Positions 52,302 through 60,536 of a stretch of DNA of 64,000 bases are shown here, in pieces (the first letter of the stretch is position 1; every line of letters starts with the position of its first letter). The position numbers and the translations under genes are program-made. The notes beneath the pieces are model-generated. The model saw only the letters and a program-made list of their open reading frames with translations. It did no database searches and was not told where the DNA came from. Source of the DNA: Salibacter sp031581065 (GTDB taxonomy: Bacteria; Bacteroidota; Bacteroidia; Flavobacteriales_G; Salibacteraceae); NCBI RefSeq assembly GCF_031581065.1, contig NZ_JAVLBN010000004.1, positions 46,163 to 110,162 of the forward strand, read 5' to 3'.

Positions 52302-52922
52302 TCAAACGCCAATAATATTCTTTTTGTTTGTCACTATACCACCTTTTGATTGAAAAAGTTCGATAAATTTTTCAAAATCACCGTCATCAATCGCTTTCGT
52401 GCAGTCTTCGATCAAGATAGTTTTGAACCCTAAATCCAAACTGTCAGATGCAGTAAATTGAACGCAAACATCTGCCGCTAACCCGCAAACGTGAACCTCT
52501 TTTATTCCAAGTCCAAAAAGGTAGTGGCGTAAACCTGTATCCTGTTTTCTCTTGTTGTCAAAAAAGCCACTGTAACTATCGACCAGTTCATCCATGCCTT
52601 TCCTGAAAATTGCTTTTACAGGTGCAGTATTTAAATCTGGGTGAAAGTTTGCTCCTTCAGAGTTTTGAATGCAGTGATCAGGCCAAAAAATTTGAGTTTC
52701 CCCATCGAGTTTGCCTTTTGTAAAAGGCTCAGCATTGTGTTGCGAGGCAAAGCTCCCGTGATTAGCAGGATGCCAATCTTGTGTTGCAACTACAATATCG
52801 TAACGGTCAGAGCCGGCAAGCTCATTTACGGCCGGAATGATTTTGTCTCCGTCTCTTACTTCGAGTGAGCCTCCCGGGCAAAAGTCATTTTGAATATCTA
52901 CAATCAGCAATGCGGTTTTCAT
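52302..52922 (-). CDS. pncA: Nicotinamidase
   Basis: 206 residues of the isochorismatase fold with the Asp-Lys-Cys triad: VDIQNDFCPGG (Asp9), IFRKGMDE (Lys) and VCGLAADVCV (Cys). The metal site is DWHPANHGSFASQH. It deamidates nicotinamide to nicotinate, which PncB, encoded directly upstream, converts to NaMN, giving a complete salvage step. A dispersed 10-mer at 52805 reads as AGSDR. Confidence 0.95.
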   Translation of the reverse strand: MKTALLIVDIQNDFCPGGSLEVRDGDKIIPAVNELAGSDRYDIVVATQDWHPANHGSFASQHNAEPFTKGKLDGETQIFWPDHCIQNSEGANFHPDLNTAPVKAIFRKGMDELVDSYSGFFDNKRKQDTGLRHYLFGLGIKEVHVCGLAADVCVQFTASDSLDLGFKTILIEDCTKAIDDGDFEKFIELFQSKGGIVTNKKNIIGV

Positions 52923-52958
52923 GTCTCAAAATACGTATTGATGAATAACGTGTTTGAA

Positions 52959-54380
52959 TTAATACTGACTTTCATAACGAGACTTGAGATCATCGCGTTC
53001 ACGCTTGAGTTTTTCACTCAAACCTACTTTGTAAACATGCGGATTTTCAAATCGTTTGTGTTCATCAGGAAGTTGTTCGAGCCTGTTCTGTACTGTTTGC
53101 CTGATTTCTCTAACACTCTTTTTTTCGGTAGTTCTGCTTCCGTTTTTCACCACAAGCTGAAAAAGGTGTTCTTGCCTGAAGTTTCCGGCATCGAATTGTT
53201 TTGATGGATCTGACGGATGTACAACTTTAAATGCTGCGGGCTCTTCTGTTTTGAGCACGACATCACCGTAAAATAAATCATCTTCATCGTAGAGTCGCAT
53301 GACGTGTTTTGCTCCTGGAAGTGTGAGTTTTTCGGTGTTGTCGGAGAGTTTCATTCGGTTCTGACCATCGACTGAACTCAATTTGTAAACACCATCGAGC
53401 GCTGCATTTGGTTTTCCCGTGATCAAATTGGTGCCAACGCCAAACATGTCGATTGGTGCGCCTTGATCGAGCAGGCTTTTAATGAGGTGCTCATCGAGCT
53501 GGTTGGAAACTACGATTTTAACATCTTTGAGGTCAGCATCATCGAGCATTTTGCGCACTTTTTTGCTGAGGTAGGCAAGGTCTCCGCTATCGAGCCTGAT
53601 ACCGACAAGGTGACGTCCTTGCAATTGCATTTCGCGCGCAACTTTTATCGCGTTATGAATTCCAGATTTTAACGTGTCATAGGTGTCTATAAGCATGATT
53701 GAGTTTTCTGGAAAAACATCACTGTAAGCTTTGAATGCTTCGTGTTCATCTTCGTAACTCTGAATAAATGAGTGGGCCATTGTACCGGCAACAGGGAGGT
53801 TGAAGAGCTTTCCGCTGTAAACATTACTGGTTGAGGATGCTCCGCCAATTATTATGGCTCTGCTCCCGTGAATGCTTCCCAGCCCCTGAGCTCTTCGCAT
53901 TCCAAAATCACTAACAGCTCTGCCTTTTGCCGCTAAAACAACTCTGGCTGTTTTTGTAGCGATAAGTGATTCGTAGTTGAGGATGTTGAGAAGTAGCGTT
54001 TCGATGAGTTGGGCTTCTATCAGGTTTGCTTCAACCCGCAAAACGGGCTCATTTTGGAAGACGATTTCTCCTTCCTGCATACTGTAAATGGAGCCTGTAA
54101 ATTCGAATTTTCGCAAAAAGCTCAGAAAGTCCTCTTCAAAGCCATGGTGTTGTAAAAACTCAATTGCTGATTCATCGAACTGAAAATTTTCAAGCTCATC
54201 GATCAGGTCTTCAAGTCCGCAAAAAACTGTAAACCCCGATTCAAATGGGTTTTTCCTGAAGAAATAGTCGAAGGTTGCTGTGGCGAGATGTTTCTGTTTT
54301 TTGAAATACACCTGCGCCATGGTGAGTTGATAAAAATCGGTGTAGAGTCCGCTAAAAGACTTGAGTTGTGAGGAATTCAT
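52959..54380 (-). CDS. pncB: Nicotinate phosphoribosyltransferase
   Basis: 473 residues, type II PRTase fold: YTDFYQLTMAQVYF at the N-terminus, SDFGMRRAQGLGS, the phosphoribosyl-binding HLVGIRLDSGDLAYLSKKVR and MFGVGTNLITGKP. It makes NaMN from nicotinate and PRPP. It leads the operon with pncA (36-bp gap) and the alpha/beta hydrolase gene. A dispersed 10-mer lies at 53357 (DGQN). Confidence 0.96.
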   Translation of the reverse strand: MNSSQLKSFSGLYTDFYQLTMAQVYFKKQKHLATATFDYFFRKNPFESGFTVFCGLEDLIDELENFQFDESAIEFLQHHGFEEDFLSFLRKFEFTGSIYSMQEGEIVFQNEPVLRVEANLIEAQLIETLLLNILNYESLIATKTARVVLAAKGRAVSDFGMRRAQGLGSIHGSRAIIIGGASSTSNVYSGKLFNLPVAGTMAHSFIQSYEDEHEAFKAYSDVFPENSIMLIDTYDTLKSGIHNAIKVAREMQLQGRHLVGIRLDSGDLAYLSKKVRKMLDDADLKDVKIVVSNQLDEHLIKSLLDQGAPIDMFGVGTNLITGKPNAALDGVYKLSSVDGQNRMKLSDNTEKLTLPGAKHVMRLYDEDDLFYGDVVLKTEEPAAFKVVHPSDPSKQFDAGNFRQEHLFQLVVKNGSRTTEKKSVREIRQTVQNRLEQLPDEHKRFENPHVYKVGLSEKLKRERDDLKSRYESQY

Positions 54381-54429
54381 GCAGGCAAAGGTATATAGAT
54401 AGAAACATCTTATCAGTAAAATGAATAGG

Positions 54430-54528
54430 CTAGTCGTTGTTCAATAAATCCTCAACCTGCTTTTTTAATTTTGGAACGTCTCTGGATAGGATTCCCCAAA
54501 TAATTACATTAGCAACATTATGCTGCAT
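54430..54528 (-). pseudogene. C-terminal remnant of a HEPN (DUF86) gene
   Basis: 32 codons: MQHNVANVIIWGILSRD, then VPKLKKQVEDLLNND. This matches the usual last segment of DUF86 HEPN proteins (VxWxIIxxDxPxLKxQ), which normally follow the MNT gene and are about 110-120 residues long. Everything before it is missing, including the Rx4H catalytic motif. The piece begins inside the 3' end of the MNT gene, so a deletion of about 250 bp is inferred. Confidence 0.65.
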
Positions 54529-54829
54529 AGAGCAACTTTCTTGTTTCAGTAATACTTTTGATGAAGTATGGGTTTGATAGAGAGTTTTCAGTAATCAAGT
54601 CAACCTTTCTACCAAAAAGACTTTCAAGTTCATTGTGAAGGTCAAAGTAGTTATCAGTATATTTTTCGACTGAGATATCTGGCTTAAAAGATATGAGAAT
54701 ATCGATGTCGCTTGTCTCTTTAAAATCATCAATTGATGTAGCCGATCCAAACAGATACATCAATTCCACGTCATATTTTTGACATAGCCTTGATAACTCC
54801 TGTTTTTGGTCTTCTACTATTGCTTGCAC
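54518..54829 (-). CDS. MNT-type minimal nucleotidyltransferase
   Basis: 103 residues with the nucleotidyltransferase motif MYLFGSATSIDDFKETSDID (GS-x9-11-DxD) and LFGRKVDLIT carrying the third acidic residue. MNT proteins are normally the antitoxin half of HEPN/MNT systems, neutralising a HEPN RNase by AMPylation. Here the HEPN partner is only a stub, leaving an orphan antitoxin. It stands between pncB and the bufferin operon. No dispersed 10-mer. Confidence 0.85.
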   Translation of the reverse strand: MQAIVEDQKQELSRLCQKYDVELMYLFGSATSIDDFKETSDIDILISFKPDISVEKYTDNYFDLHNELESLFGRKVDLITENSLSNPYFIKSITETRKLLYAA

Positions 54830-54898
54830 AAGTGATATGATTTATTCAAAAATAATAGTATTTTTAAAAGGATATTGTAAAGTGAAAAAACAGAAAAA

Positions 54899-55648
54899 CT
54901 ATTTCACACCCAAAACAACACCTTTAGCTTCCATCTTTTCGATGAATTCAATTGCTTTTTGTTCTATTTCACTATTGATTTCCATTCCCAGAGATTGAGC
55001 CATTTCATTGAGGGCTTGTCGAAGAGTCTTTTGGCTCTGACCGAGAGAATCCAATAAAACTGCTGTAAAACCTGTCAGATTCATGAATTTCACCAAATGG
55101 CTATCTGTTTCACGATAGATGAGCAGGTAGTAATGTCCTTTATTGGCTTCCATTTCACTCGCACTCTTCAGGTGTACCGGATATTGAAATTGAGCGATTT
55201 CCAAATAGGGGTTGAGCATCAGGGTTTCGTCAAGGTCAGATCCGAAATTTTGCGTCCTGGGTAATGCAAAATCTTTCATGCCGTGGATCTGAATTTCAAG
55301 CCATTCAAAAAGGAGCAATTCCGGTAAATAGGGTAACCCAATTGAGTTTTGATAATTTGTTGAATCGACAAACTCAACGAGCTCTGATGGCATTTTCCAA
55401 ACCTCGTTTTCCTGGCACTTGTGACGTTTGAAAAAATCAAAAACCAGGTCACTCCATCGTTCTTCGCCCAGGATTTCTTTCGCGATTGGGAATCCCTGAT
55501 CTAAAACGCCCTTTACCACATTGTAAACCAACCTGCGGTAGTGGTGTAACCTGTCGTCACGGGCGCCTTCAATTTCTTTTTTGGAACCTGTTCGGGCGTA
55601 CTCAGCGAGCTTGCTCTGTATGTCTTTCGTTTCATTCGTTAACGACAT
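54899..55648 (-). CDS. bufC: DUF2063 family bufferin partner protein
   Basis: 249 residues. The N-terminal DUF2063 DNA-binding-like domain is visible (about 10-100; DDRLHHYRRLVYNVVKGVLD, LVFDFFKRHKCQENEVWKMP). In bufferin systems BufC binds the DUF692 enzyme and helps recruit the precursor. It overlaps bufB by 17 bp. The C-terminal half (SHLVKFMNLTGFTAVLLDSL) looks like the winged-helix domain found in such partners. Two dispersed 10-mers (55033, 55234). Confidence 0.85.
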   Translation of the reverse strand: MSLTNETKDIQSKLAEYARTGSKKEIEGARDDRLHHYRRLVYNVVKGVLDQGFPIAKEILGEERWSDLVFDFFKRHKCQENEVWKMPSELVEFVDSTNYQNSIGLPYLPELLLFEWLEIQIHGMKDFALPRTQNFGSDLDETLMLNPYLEIAQFQYPVHLKSASEMEANKGHYYLLIYRETDSHLVKFMNLTGFTAVLLDSLGQSQKTLRQALNEMAQSLGMEINSEIEQKAIEFIEKMEAKGVVLGVK

Positions 55649-56480
55649 AAGCCTTATTCCATTTTTTGTTCATGATCTTTTTAAGGTGACTCAGTTCTCC
55701 CTGGAGCTCTTCCATATCGGGAAAGTTAAAGTCGCGTTCTAACAAAACAGGAACCGGTTCGGTCAGATCCAGCGTGAAGTCGAACAAATCGTAAACCGGA
55801 TCGATAATCGGTTGGCCGTGGGTGTCGATGATCAAATCCTTTTCAACTTTTTCGTGTCCGGCCATGTGCATGTAAGCCACATGGTCGAGTGGTAGGTTTT
55901 TGATAAATTCTTTTGCGTTGTAGTCGTGGTTGAATGCGTTGACATAAACGTTGTTGACATCGAGCAGTAATTTGCAGCCGCTTTCTTTTACAATAGAAGA
56001 AATAAATTCCTCTTCTCGCATTTTAGCTGCTACTGGTGTGTAATAACTCACGTTTTCCAAAATGAGCGGACGCTCTAATATATCCTGAACTGTTTTGATG
56101 CGTTCAGTAATGTGTTTCACGGCATCTTCACGGAAAGGGATTGGCAGCAAGTCGTAGATGTGTGCATTGTCGCATTTGCTGTAGCTCAGATGTTCTGAAT
56201 AAATATCGATGTTGAATTCATCTAGGAATTTTTTGAGTTCCTTCACAAATTCAATGTCGAGTTCGTCAGGACTGCCAATTGAAAGCGATAATCCGTGGGC
56301 CGTAATTGGAAATTGCTCAGCTGCTTCGTGGAGCTTGCTGCGCCAGTAACCGCCCATTCCCATCCAGTTTTCAGGAGCTATTTCCACGAAATTAGGGGAG
56401 ATGCCGGCCATCTGAATAGTTTCATCAGCAATTGACCGCCTGAATCCCAGTCCTACTAATATGTCATCATCGTTTGTCAT
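55632..56480 (-). CDS. bufB: DUF692 multinuclear iron oxygenase, bufferin maturase
   Basis: 282 residues from the ATG at 56480 (MTNDDDILVGLGFRRSIADE); an upstream in-frame ATG at 56501 falls inside a terminator hairpin and is unlikely. It is a TIM-barrel with the iron ligands expected of MNIO enzymes: EIAPENWMG, ITAHGLSLSIG, SEHLSYS, ILENVSYY, LLDVNNVYVNAFNH and YMHMAGHE. Such enzymes convert Cys residues of a precursor into thiooxazole-type rings that bind copper. The precursor is encoded directly upstream as bufA. A dispersed 10-mer at 55761. Confidence 0.9.
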   Translation of the reverse strand: MTNDDDILVGLGFRRSIADETIQMAGISPNFVEIAPENWMGMGGYWRSKLHEAAEQFPITAHGLSLSIGSPDELDIEFVKELKKFLDEFNIDIYSEHLSYSKCDNAHIYDLLPIPFREDAVKHITERIKTVQDILERPLILENVSYYTPVAAKMREEEFISSIVKESGCKLLLDVNNVYVNAFNHDYNAKEFIKNLPLDHVAYMHMAGHEKVEKDLIIDTHGQPIIDPVYDLFDFTLDLTEPVPVLLERDFNFPDMEELQGELSHLKKIMNKKWNKAYVVNE

Positions 56481-56490
56481 AAACAGAATA

Positions 56491-56521
56491 AAAAGGGCCA
56501 CCTTTGTTAATGTGGCAGCCC
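56491..56521 (-). terminator. Attenuator-like terminator between bufA and bufB
   Basis: On the minus strand AGGGCTGCCAC pairs with GTGGCCCT (two-base bulge), followed by TTTTTA. It lies 25 bp past the bufA stop and 10 bp before the bufB start. Partial termination here would yield more precursor than enzyme. Confidence 0.7.
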
Positions 56522-56545
56522 TAATTCAACTATGAAAAGGTTATC

Positions 56546-56974
56546 TTAATGACCACCGCACTTTCCTTCGCCACATTTGTGTTCTGATGATTTACTCTCA
56601 TCTGATTTTTTGGCGTCTTTTTTATCGCCACCACATTTGCCTTCTCCGCATTTGTGCTCTGACGATTTTCCTTCTTTTGCGCTGGCTTTTTTGCTTTTTT
56701 CGCCACACTTGTGTTCTGACGATTTGCTGTCTTTAGCATCAGCTTTTTTGCTTTCACCACCGCATTTACCTTCGCCACACTTGAGCTCAACTTCACTGTT
56801 GTTGAGGAGCGTGTTCACTGAAGAGTGATTTTTGGCTAAAAGCTCATTTCTCAATTCTGCACCAGAGCCCAGGTCTGATGTTTCAAATAAATTTGCTGCG
56901 TTGGCATTGAATGATCCCACAGCTACAGTTCCTACTGCTAATGCTGCAGACTTAAGCACTTGTTGTTTTTTCAT
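56546..56974 (-). CDS. bufA: Bufferin precursor peptide with repeated EGKCGG motifs
   Basis: 142 residues. A Sec signal peptide (KKQQVLKSAALAVGTVAVG, cleavage after FNANA), a 35-residue linker and a repetitive Lys/Ser-rich tail. Seven cysteines: 66, 71, 90, 109, 114, 134 and 139, arranged as three full KCGEGKCGG units and one shortened HKCGEK unit. The EGKCG core is the modification site known from bufferins, in which BufB makes thiooxazoles that bind copper in the periplasm. The terminal low-complexity DNA repeat suggests copy number can vary. It is first in the bufA-bufB-bufC operon. Confidence 0.88.
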   Translation of the reverse strand: MKKQQVLKSAALAVGTVAVGSFNANAANLFETSDLGSGAELRNELLAKNHSSVNTLLNNSEVELKCGEGKCGGESKKADAKDSKSSEHKCGEKSKKASAKEGKSSEHKCGEGKCGGDKKDAKKSDESKSSEHKCGEGKCGGH

Positions 56975-57175
56975 AACGATTTGATTTAAAAGTTTCTAAA
57001 AAATAGTTCAGCATACTTACGCTGAGTAATCCATTTTGGATTTTGCGTGAAACGAAATTACCTCTCGTGCTTTAGAAATAATGTCGTGAGCATTGCAATT
57101 TACCAAAAAGATTGCACCATTTTGTAAATGTGTTTTAAATTTAACAATTCAATTAAGAACGAAATTTCGCAATTC

Positions 57176-57610
57176 ATGAGAACGTTATTAGTAGTTGTAG
57201 CTGTTTTATTTTCAACGTCAATAATTGCCCAAAGTGCCGATGCCGTTCTTGGCAAGTGGGAAACAAAAAATGGCAAATCACATGTTGAAATCTACAAAAA
57301 AGACGGGGAGTATTATGGTGAAATTGTGTGGTTGAAGGAACCGCTCAATGAAGAAGGTAAGCCAAAAGTTGACAAGAATAACCCTGAAGAAGATATGCGC
57401 AGCAGGCCGCTAAAAGGATTGGAACTGCTCCGTAAATTCGAGTATGATGCCGATGACGAAATGTGGGAAGACGGAGAAATCTACGATCCTGAGTCTGGCG
57501 ATACATACTCTTGCGAAATGAGTTTAGAAGGTGATGATAAGCTCAAGGTTCGCGGTTACTTAGGGATTTCACTGCTCGGCAGAACTACCGTTTGGACCAG
57601 AGTCGAATAA
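57176..57610 (+). CDS. DUF2147 secreted protein
   Basis: 144 residues from the ATG at 57176, where the signal peptide begins (RTLLVVVAVLFSTSIIAQ). The DUF2147 domain (about 22-144) has ADAVLGKWETKNGKSHVEIY, YYGEIVWLKEP and the closing LRGYLGISLLGRTTVW-like segment. It is lipocalin-like and periplasmic; the function is unknown. The 201 bp between bufA and this gene hold small inverted repeats (CAGC/GCTG at 57012-57027; GCAAT/ATTGC near 57095) and the promoters of the two divergent genes. The 3' end overlaps the convergent HEPN-like gene by 42 bp. Confidence 0.88.
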   Translation: MRTLLVVVAVLFSTSIIAQSADAVLGKWETKNGKSHVEIYKKDGEYYGEIVWLKEPLNEEGKPKVDKNNPEEDMRSRPLKGLELLRKFEYDADDEMWEDGEIYDPESGDTYSCEMSLEGDDKLKVRGYLGISLLGRTTVWTRVE

Positions 57611-58117
57611 AACGCCAATCCGCCTGTAAACGGTGTTGAAATTTTCGCGCAAGTGTTTTTTATCGGTCAGATCCTCGCGATAAGCTGAAATAGATTTTAC
57701 CAGCTGATTTTCGAGTTTCTCCACGTTGACGCAAACAACAGTTTTGGTTTTGGCTGTGATAGTTGGGCTCTGACCATTATCAATCAAAAAGCGGAACTCG
57801 CGTTTAGTACGCTTATCAAAAGCGTGCTGACCAAACGAATGAATTACTGCATTCCTGAACTGATACAACAATTCGAGTTGGGCGTTATTCAGGGAGGTGT
57901 ATTTTCCCCAGTACTTTTTGAGTCGTTTTGCAGATTGCCCTTTTTTGAGCTCACCGCGATAAAATTGAGCCAATAAATCAAAAGCACTGAACACGCAAAA
58001 AGCTTTGCTCATGTGAGCTTCTGAAGGAAGAGCACTAAGTTCGTTTAAGGAGGCGCTCAAAGGAGAGTCGCCTTCAAAATCGAAAAACGCCTCAATTTGT
58101 TGATCGGTTTTTTCCAT
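57569..58117 (-). CDS. HEPN-like protein of unknown role
   Basis: 182 residues, mostly helical. Residues 85-90 read RNAVIH in LLYQFRNAVIHSFG, an R-x4-H motif as in HEPN RNases and HEPN-like folds. Otherwise I do not recognise the family. The last 14 codons lie antisense to the end of the DUF2147 gene. It starts 1 bp from the lplA stop, so it may be co-transcribed with lplA. Two dispersed 10-mers (57665, 57776). Confidence 0.6.
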   Translation of the reverse strand: MEKTDQQIEAFFDFEGDSPLSASLNELSALPSEAHMSKAFCVFSAFDLLAQFYRGELKKGQSAKRLKKYWGKYTSLNNAQLELLYQFRNAVIHSFGQHAFDKRTKREFRFLIDNGQSPTITAKTKTVVCVNVEKLENQLVKSISAYREDLTDKKHLRENFNTVYRRIGVLFDSGPNGSSAEQ

Positions 58118-59103
58118 CAGAACATTGCTGCTACGAGATCGTCTTCGCTCACACCTTTAAAATATTCCTCAAAATTGAATTGGCTCAAAACATCCCTAAT
58201 TGCTTTTTCATCGTGACGAATACCTTCAAGAGCTCTCTCAATTGGGTCGATGTCGCGGAGGTGAAAGAAATCGCCCTGTATTTTTACGTCTTTGATCGTT
58301 CCTTTTGAAACGTTCATGTTCATTTCGATGAGTCCGCCATCACTTTTTACTCCCTGCTTAAAGTTGTAATCTGGCGAGTAGCCAAAGTTCCATTCCCATT
58401 GGCTGTACTTTTCCTCTTTGATCTTTTCAATAGCAGCTAAATCTTCATCAGTGAATTCATACATGCGGGCATTGTCGTAACTCTCGAGAATGTGCTCCAT
58501 GATTTTGTCTGTGAACTCATCCAGACTGATTTTTTCATCGAGGTGATCATTGATATTGGTCACGCGTTTTGGGACTGACTTCACTGCTCTGTCTTTGTAT
58601 TTGAGCGGGTTCACTTTCAGAGCCCCACTCACATCGCGCATCTCAGATGAAAATAAAAGAGTCCCGTGATGAAGTACTTTGTTTTTGAAGACGTGTTCTG
58701 CATTTCCCGAAAACTTTCTTCCATCGATCGTGAGGTCATTGCGTCCCTCAAACTTCGCGTTTTTTACACCCAGGTTCTGAAGGACTTCTAGAATTGGTTT
58801 TGTGTAACGTCTAAAATCAACCATATCGTGGCCGTCCTCACTCGTTCGGGTGAAAGAGAAGTTGAGGTTTCCCAGGTCGTGGTAAACAGCTCCACCACCT
58901 GAAAGCCTGCGCACTACTTTTATGCCTTTTTCTTTGACGTAATCTGCATTGATTTCAGCGTTTGCATTTTGGTGCTTGCCAATGATGATGGCGTTATCAT
59001 TTCGCCACAACATGAAGCAGTCTTCCTTGATGTGTTTGAAAATGTACTCGTCTGTAGCGATATTGAAGTATGGATCAGTGCTATAATGTTTTATGCAGAG
59101 CAT
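58117..59103 (-). CDS. lplA: Lipoate-protein ligase A
   Basis: 328 residues from the ATG at 59103 (MLCIKHYSTDPYFNIATDEY); 21 bp upstream another ATG adds a basic stub. The catalytic domain has VVRRLSGGGAVYHDLGNLNF and DLTIDGRKFSGNAEH with the Lys, followed by the C-terminal accessory domain (about 250-328). It activates free lipoate and attaches it to 2-oxoacid dehydrogenase and glycine cleavage proteins. It is upstream of the HEPN-like gene. No exact dispersed 10-mer. Confidence 0.94.
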   Translation of the reverse strand: MLCIKHYSTDPYFNIATDEYIFKHIKEDCFMLWRNDNAIIIGKHQNANAEINADYVKEKGIKVVRRLSGGGAVYHDLGNLNFSFTRTSEDGHDMVDFRRYTKPILEVLQNLGVKNAKFEGRNDLTIDGRKFSGNAEHVFKNKVLHHGTLLFSSEMRDVSGALKVNPLKYKDRAVKSVPKRVTNINDHLDEKISLDEFTDKIMEHILESYDNARMYEFTDEDLAAIEKIKEEKYSQWEWNFGYSPDYNFKQGVKSDGGLIEMNMNVSKGTIKDVKIQGDFFHLRDIDPIERALEGIRHDEKAIRDVLSQFNFEEYFKGVSEDDLVAAMF

Positions 59104-59213
59104 AATCGTTGTTTTTAATTTCAATTAGATAACAAAGGAAAGAAAATTGAGTTTACTTTCTCTGTTATTGACAATAGCTGACCTCCATCATTTTTTTACC
59201 TTTAGAAGCAATC

Positions 59214-59221
59214 TACTTTTG
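59214..59221 (+). promoter_or_regulatory. -7 box (TACTTTTG) for the CoA-transferase gene
   Basis: Exact TAnnTTTG match, 16 bp before the ATG at 59238; a second near-match (TACCTTTA) lies 17 bp further up. Confidence 0.5.
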
Positions 59222-59237
59222 CCAAAACTCAAAAGAA

Positions 59238-60536
59238 ATGTACGAAGCGGTATCACCCCAAAAAGCTGTTCAGGTTCTTAAAAGTCACGATCGTGTATTC
59301 GTTCACAGCGTAGCAGCAGCTCCTGATGTTTTGCTGGGTGCGCTTGTTGATCGGGCTCCTGAATTACGAGATGTTGAAATGGTCCATCTTCATATTGAAG
59401 GAAAGGCACCACACACAGCACCAGAGCTTAGAGATAGCTTTAAAACCAATAACCTTTTCGTGGGGAGTAATTCACGAAATACATTGACTGAGGGAAACGG
59501 ATCGTATGTACCTGTATTTTTGAGTGAGGTGCCACTCATGTTCAAGCGTGGTATTTTACCGCTGGATGTTGCATTGATACAGGTGTCCCCTCCCGACAAG
59601 CACGGTTACTGCTCAATGGGCGTTTCAGTTGATGCTTCAAAAGCAGCTGTTGACTCGGCAAAGCATGTGATTGCGCAGATAAATCAGCAAATGCCGCGTA
59701 CGCATGGTGACGGACTCGTACACATCAGCGAACTCGATAGTTTTGTGGAGGTGGATTATCCTATTCACGAAATGCCGGCTCATGAACCCAACGATGTTGA
59801 AATGCGAATTGGTCAACACGTTGCCAGTTTGGTTGAGGATGAGTCCTGCCTGCAAATGGGAATAGGAGCTATTCCAAATGCGGCTCTGAAAGCGATGGAA
59901 AATCACCGCGATTTGGGAATTCACAGTGAAATGTTTTCTGACGGAATCCTGGATCTCGTTGAAAGAGGAGTGATAACAGGAAGAGCCAAACACCGCGACA
60001 CCGGAAAAATTGTGGGCGGCTTTGCAATGGGTACTCGCAGGCTCTATGACTTCATGGATGATAACCCAGAGGTGAATATGCTCAACATCCAGTACGTCAA
60101 TAACGTGGGGAAAATTAAACGCAATAAAAACACAGTTGCGATCAACAGTGCTATTGAAGTGGATTTTACAGGACAAGTCTGTGCCGACTCTATAGGGAAT
60201 AGGGTTTATAGTGGAGTTGGTGGGCAAATGGACTTTATGCGTGGAGCGAGTTTATCTGAAGGGGGCAAGCCTATTATTGCTTTGCCCAGTCAAACGAACA
60301 AAGGAGTGAGCCGGATTTCACCATTCCCTAAGAAAGCGGCCGGAGTTGTGACGACAAGGGCTCACGCGCATTACATCGTAACGGAATACGGAGTCGCAAA
60401 TCTCTACGGGAAAAACATTCACCAGCGCATCAACGCGATGATCGATATCGCTCACCCAAATCACCGTGAGGAGTTGTTAAAAGAGGCTTTTGAGCTCTAC
60501 AATTACAAGCAAAACATTTTTGGCGGATCTTGCTAA
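59238..60536 (+). CDS. Acetyl-CoA hydrolase/CoA-transferase family protein
   Basis: 432 residues. Two Rossmann-like halves of the Cat1/4-hydroxybutyrate CoA-transferase family: VSPPDKHGYCSMGVSVDASK, GIGAIPNAALKAMENHRDLG, the catalytic-Glu region IHSEMFSDGILDL, and GGQMDFMRGASLSEGGKPII near the end. It moves CoA between acetyl-CoA and a small carboxylate such as 4-hydroxybutyrate, butyrate or succinate; the acceptor is not readable. It is monocistronic. The stop overlaps the convergent ABC-F gene by 4 bp. No dispersed 10-mer. Confidence 0.92.
   Translation: MYEAVSPQKAVQVLKSHDRVFVHSVAAAPDVLLGALVDRAPELRDVEMVHLHIEGKAPHTAPELRDSFKTNNLFVGSNSRNTLTEGNGSYVPVFLSEVPLMFKRGILPLDVALIQVSPPDKHGYCSMGVSVDASKAAVDSAKHVIAQINQQMPRTHGDGLVHISELDSFVEVDYPIHEMPAHEPNDVEMRIGQHVASLVEDESCLQMGIGAIPNAALKAMENHRDLGIHSEMFSDGILDLVERGVITGRAKHRDTGKIVGGFAMGTRRLYDFMDDNPEVNMLNIQYVNNVGKIKRNKNTVAINSAIEVDFTGQVCADSIGNRVYSGVGGQMDFMRGASLSEGGKPIIALPSQTNKGVSRISPFPKKAAGVVTTRAHAHYIVTEYGVANLYGKNIHQRINAMIDIAHPNHREELLKEAFELYNYKQNIFGGSC

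Noticed and set aside
54430..54829. Complete HEPN/MNT toxin-antitoxin system
   Set aside because: Only the C-terminal 32 codons of the HEPN protein remain; the catalytic motif is absent.
56550..56790. CRISPR or intergenic tandem repeat
   Set aside because: The repeats are the coding sequence of the bufferin precursor tail, in frame with a signal peptide and operon partners.
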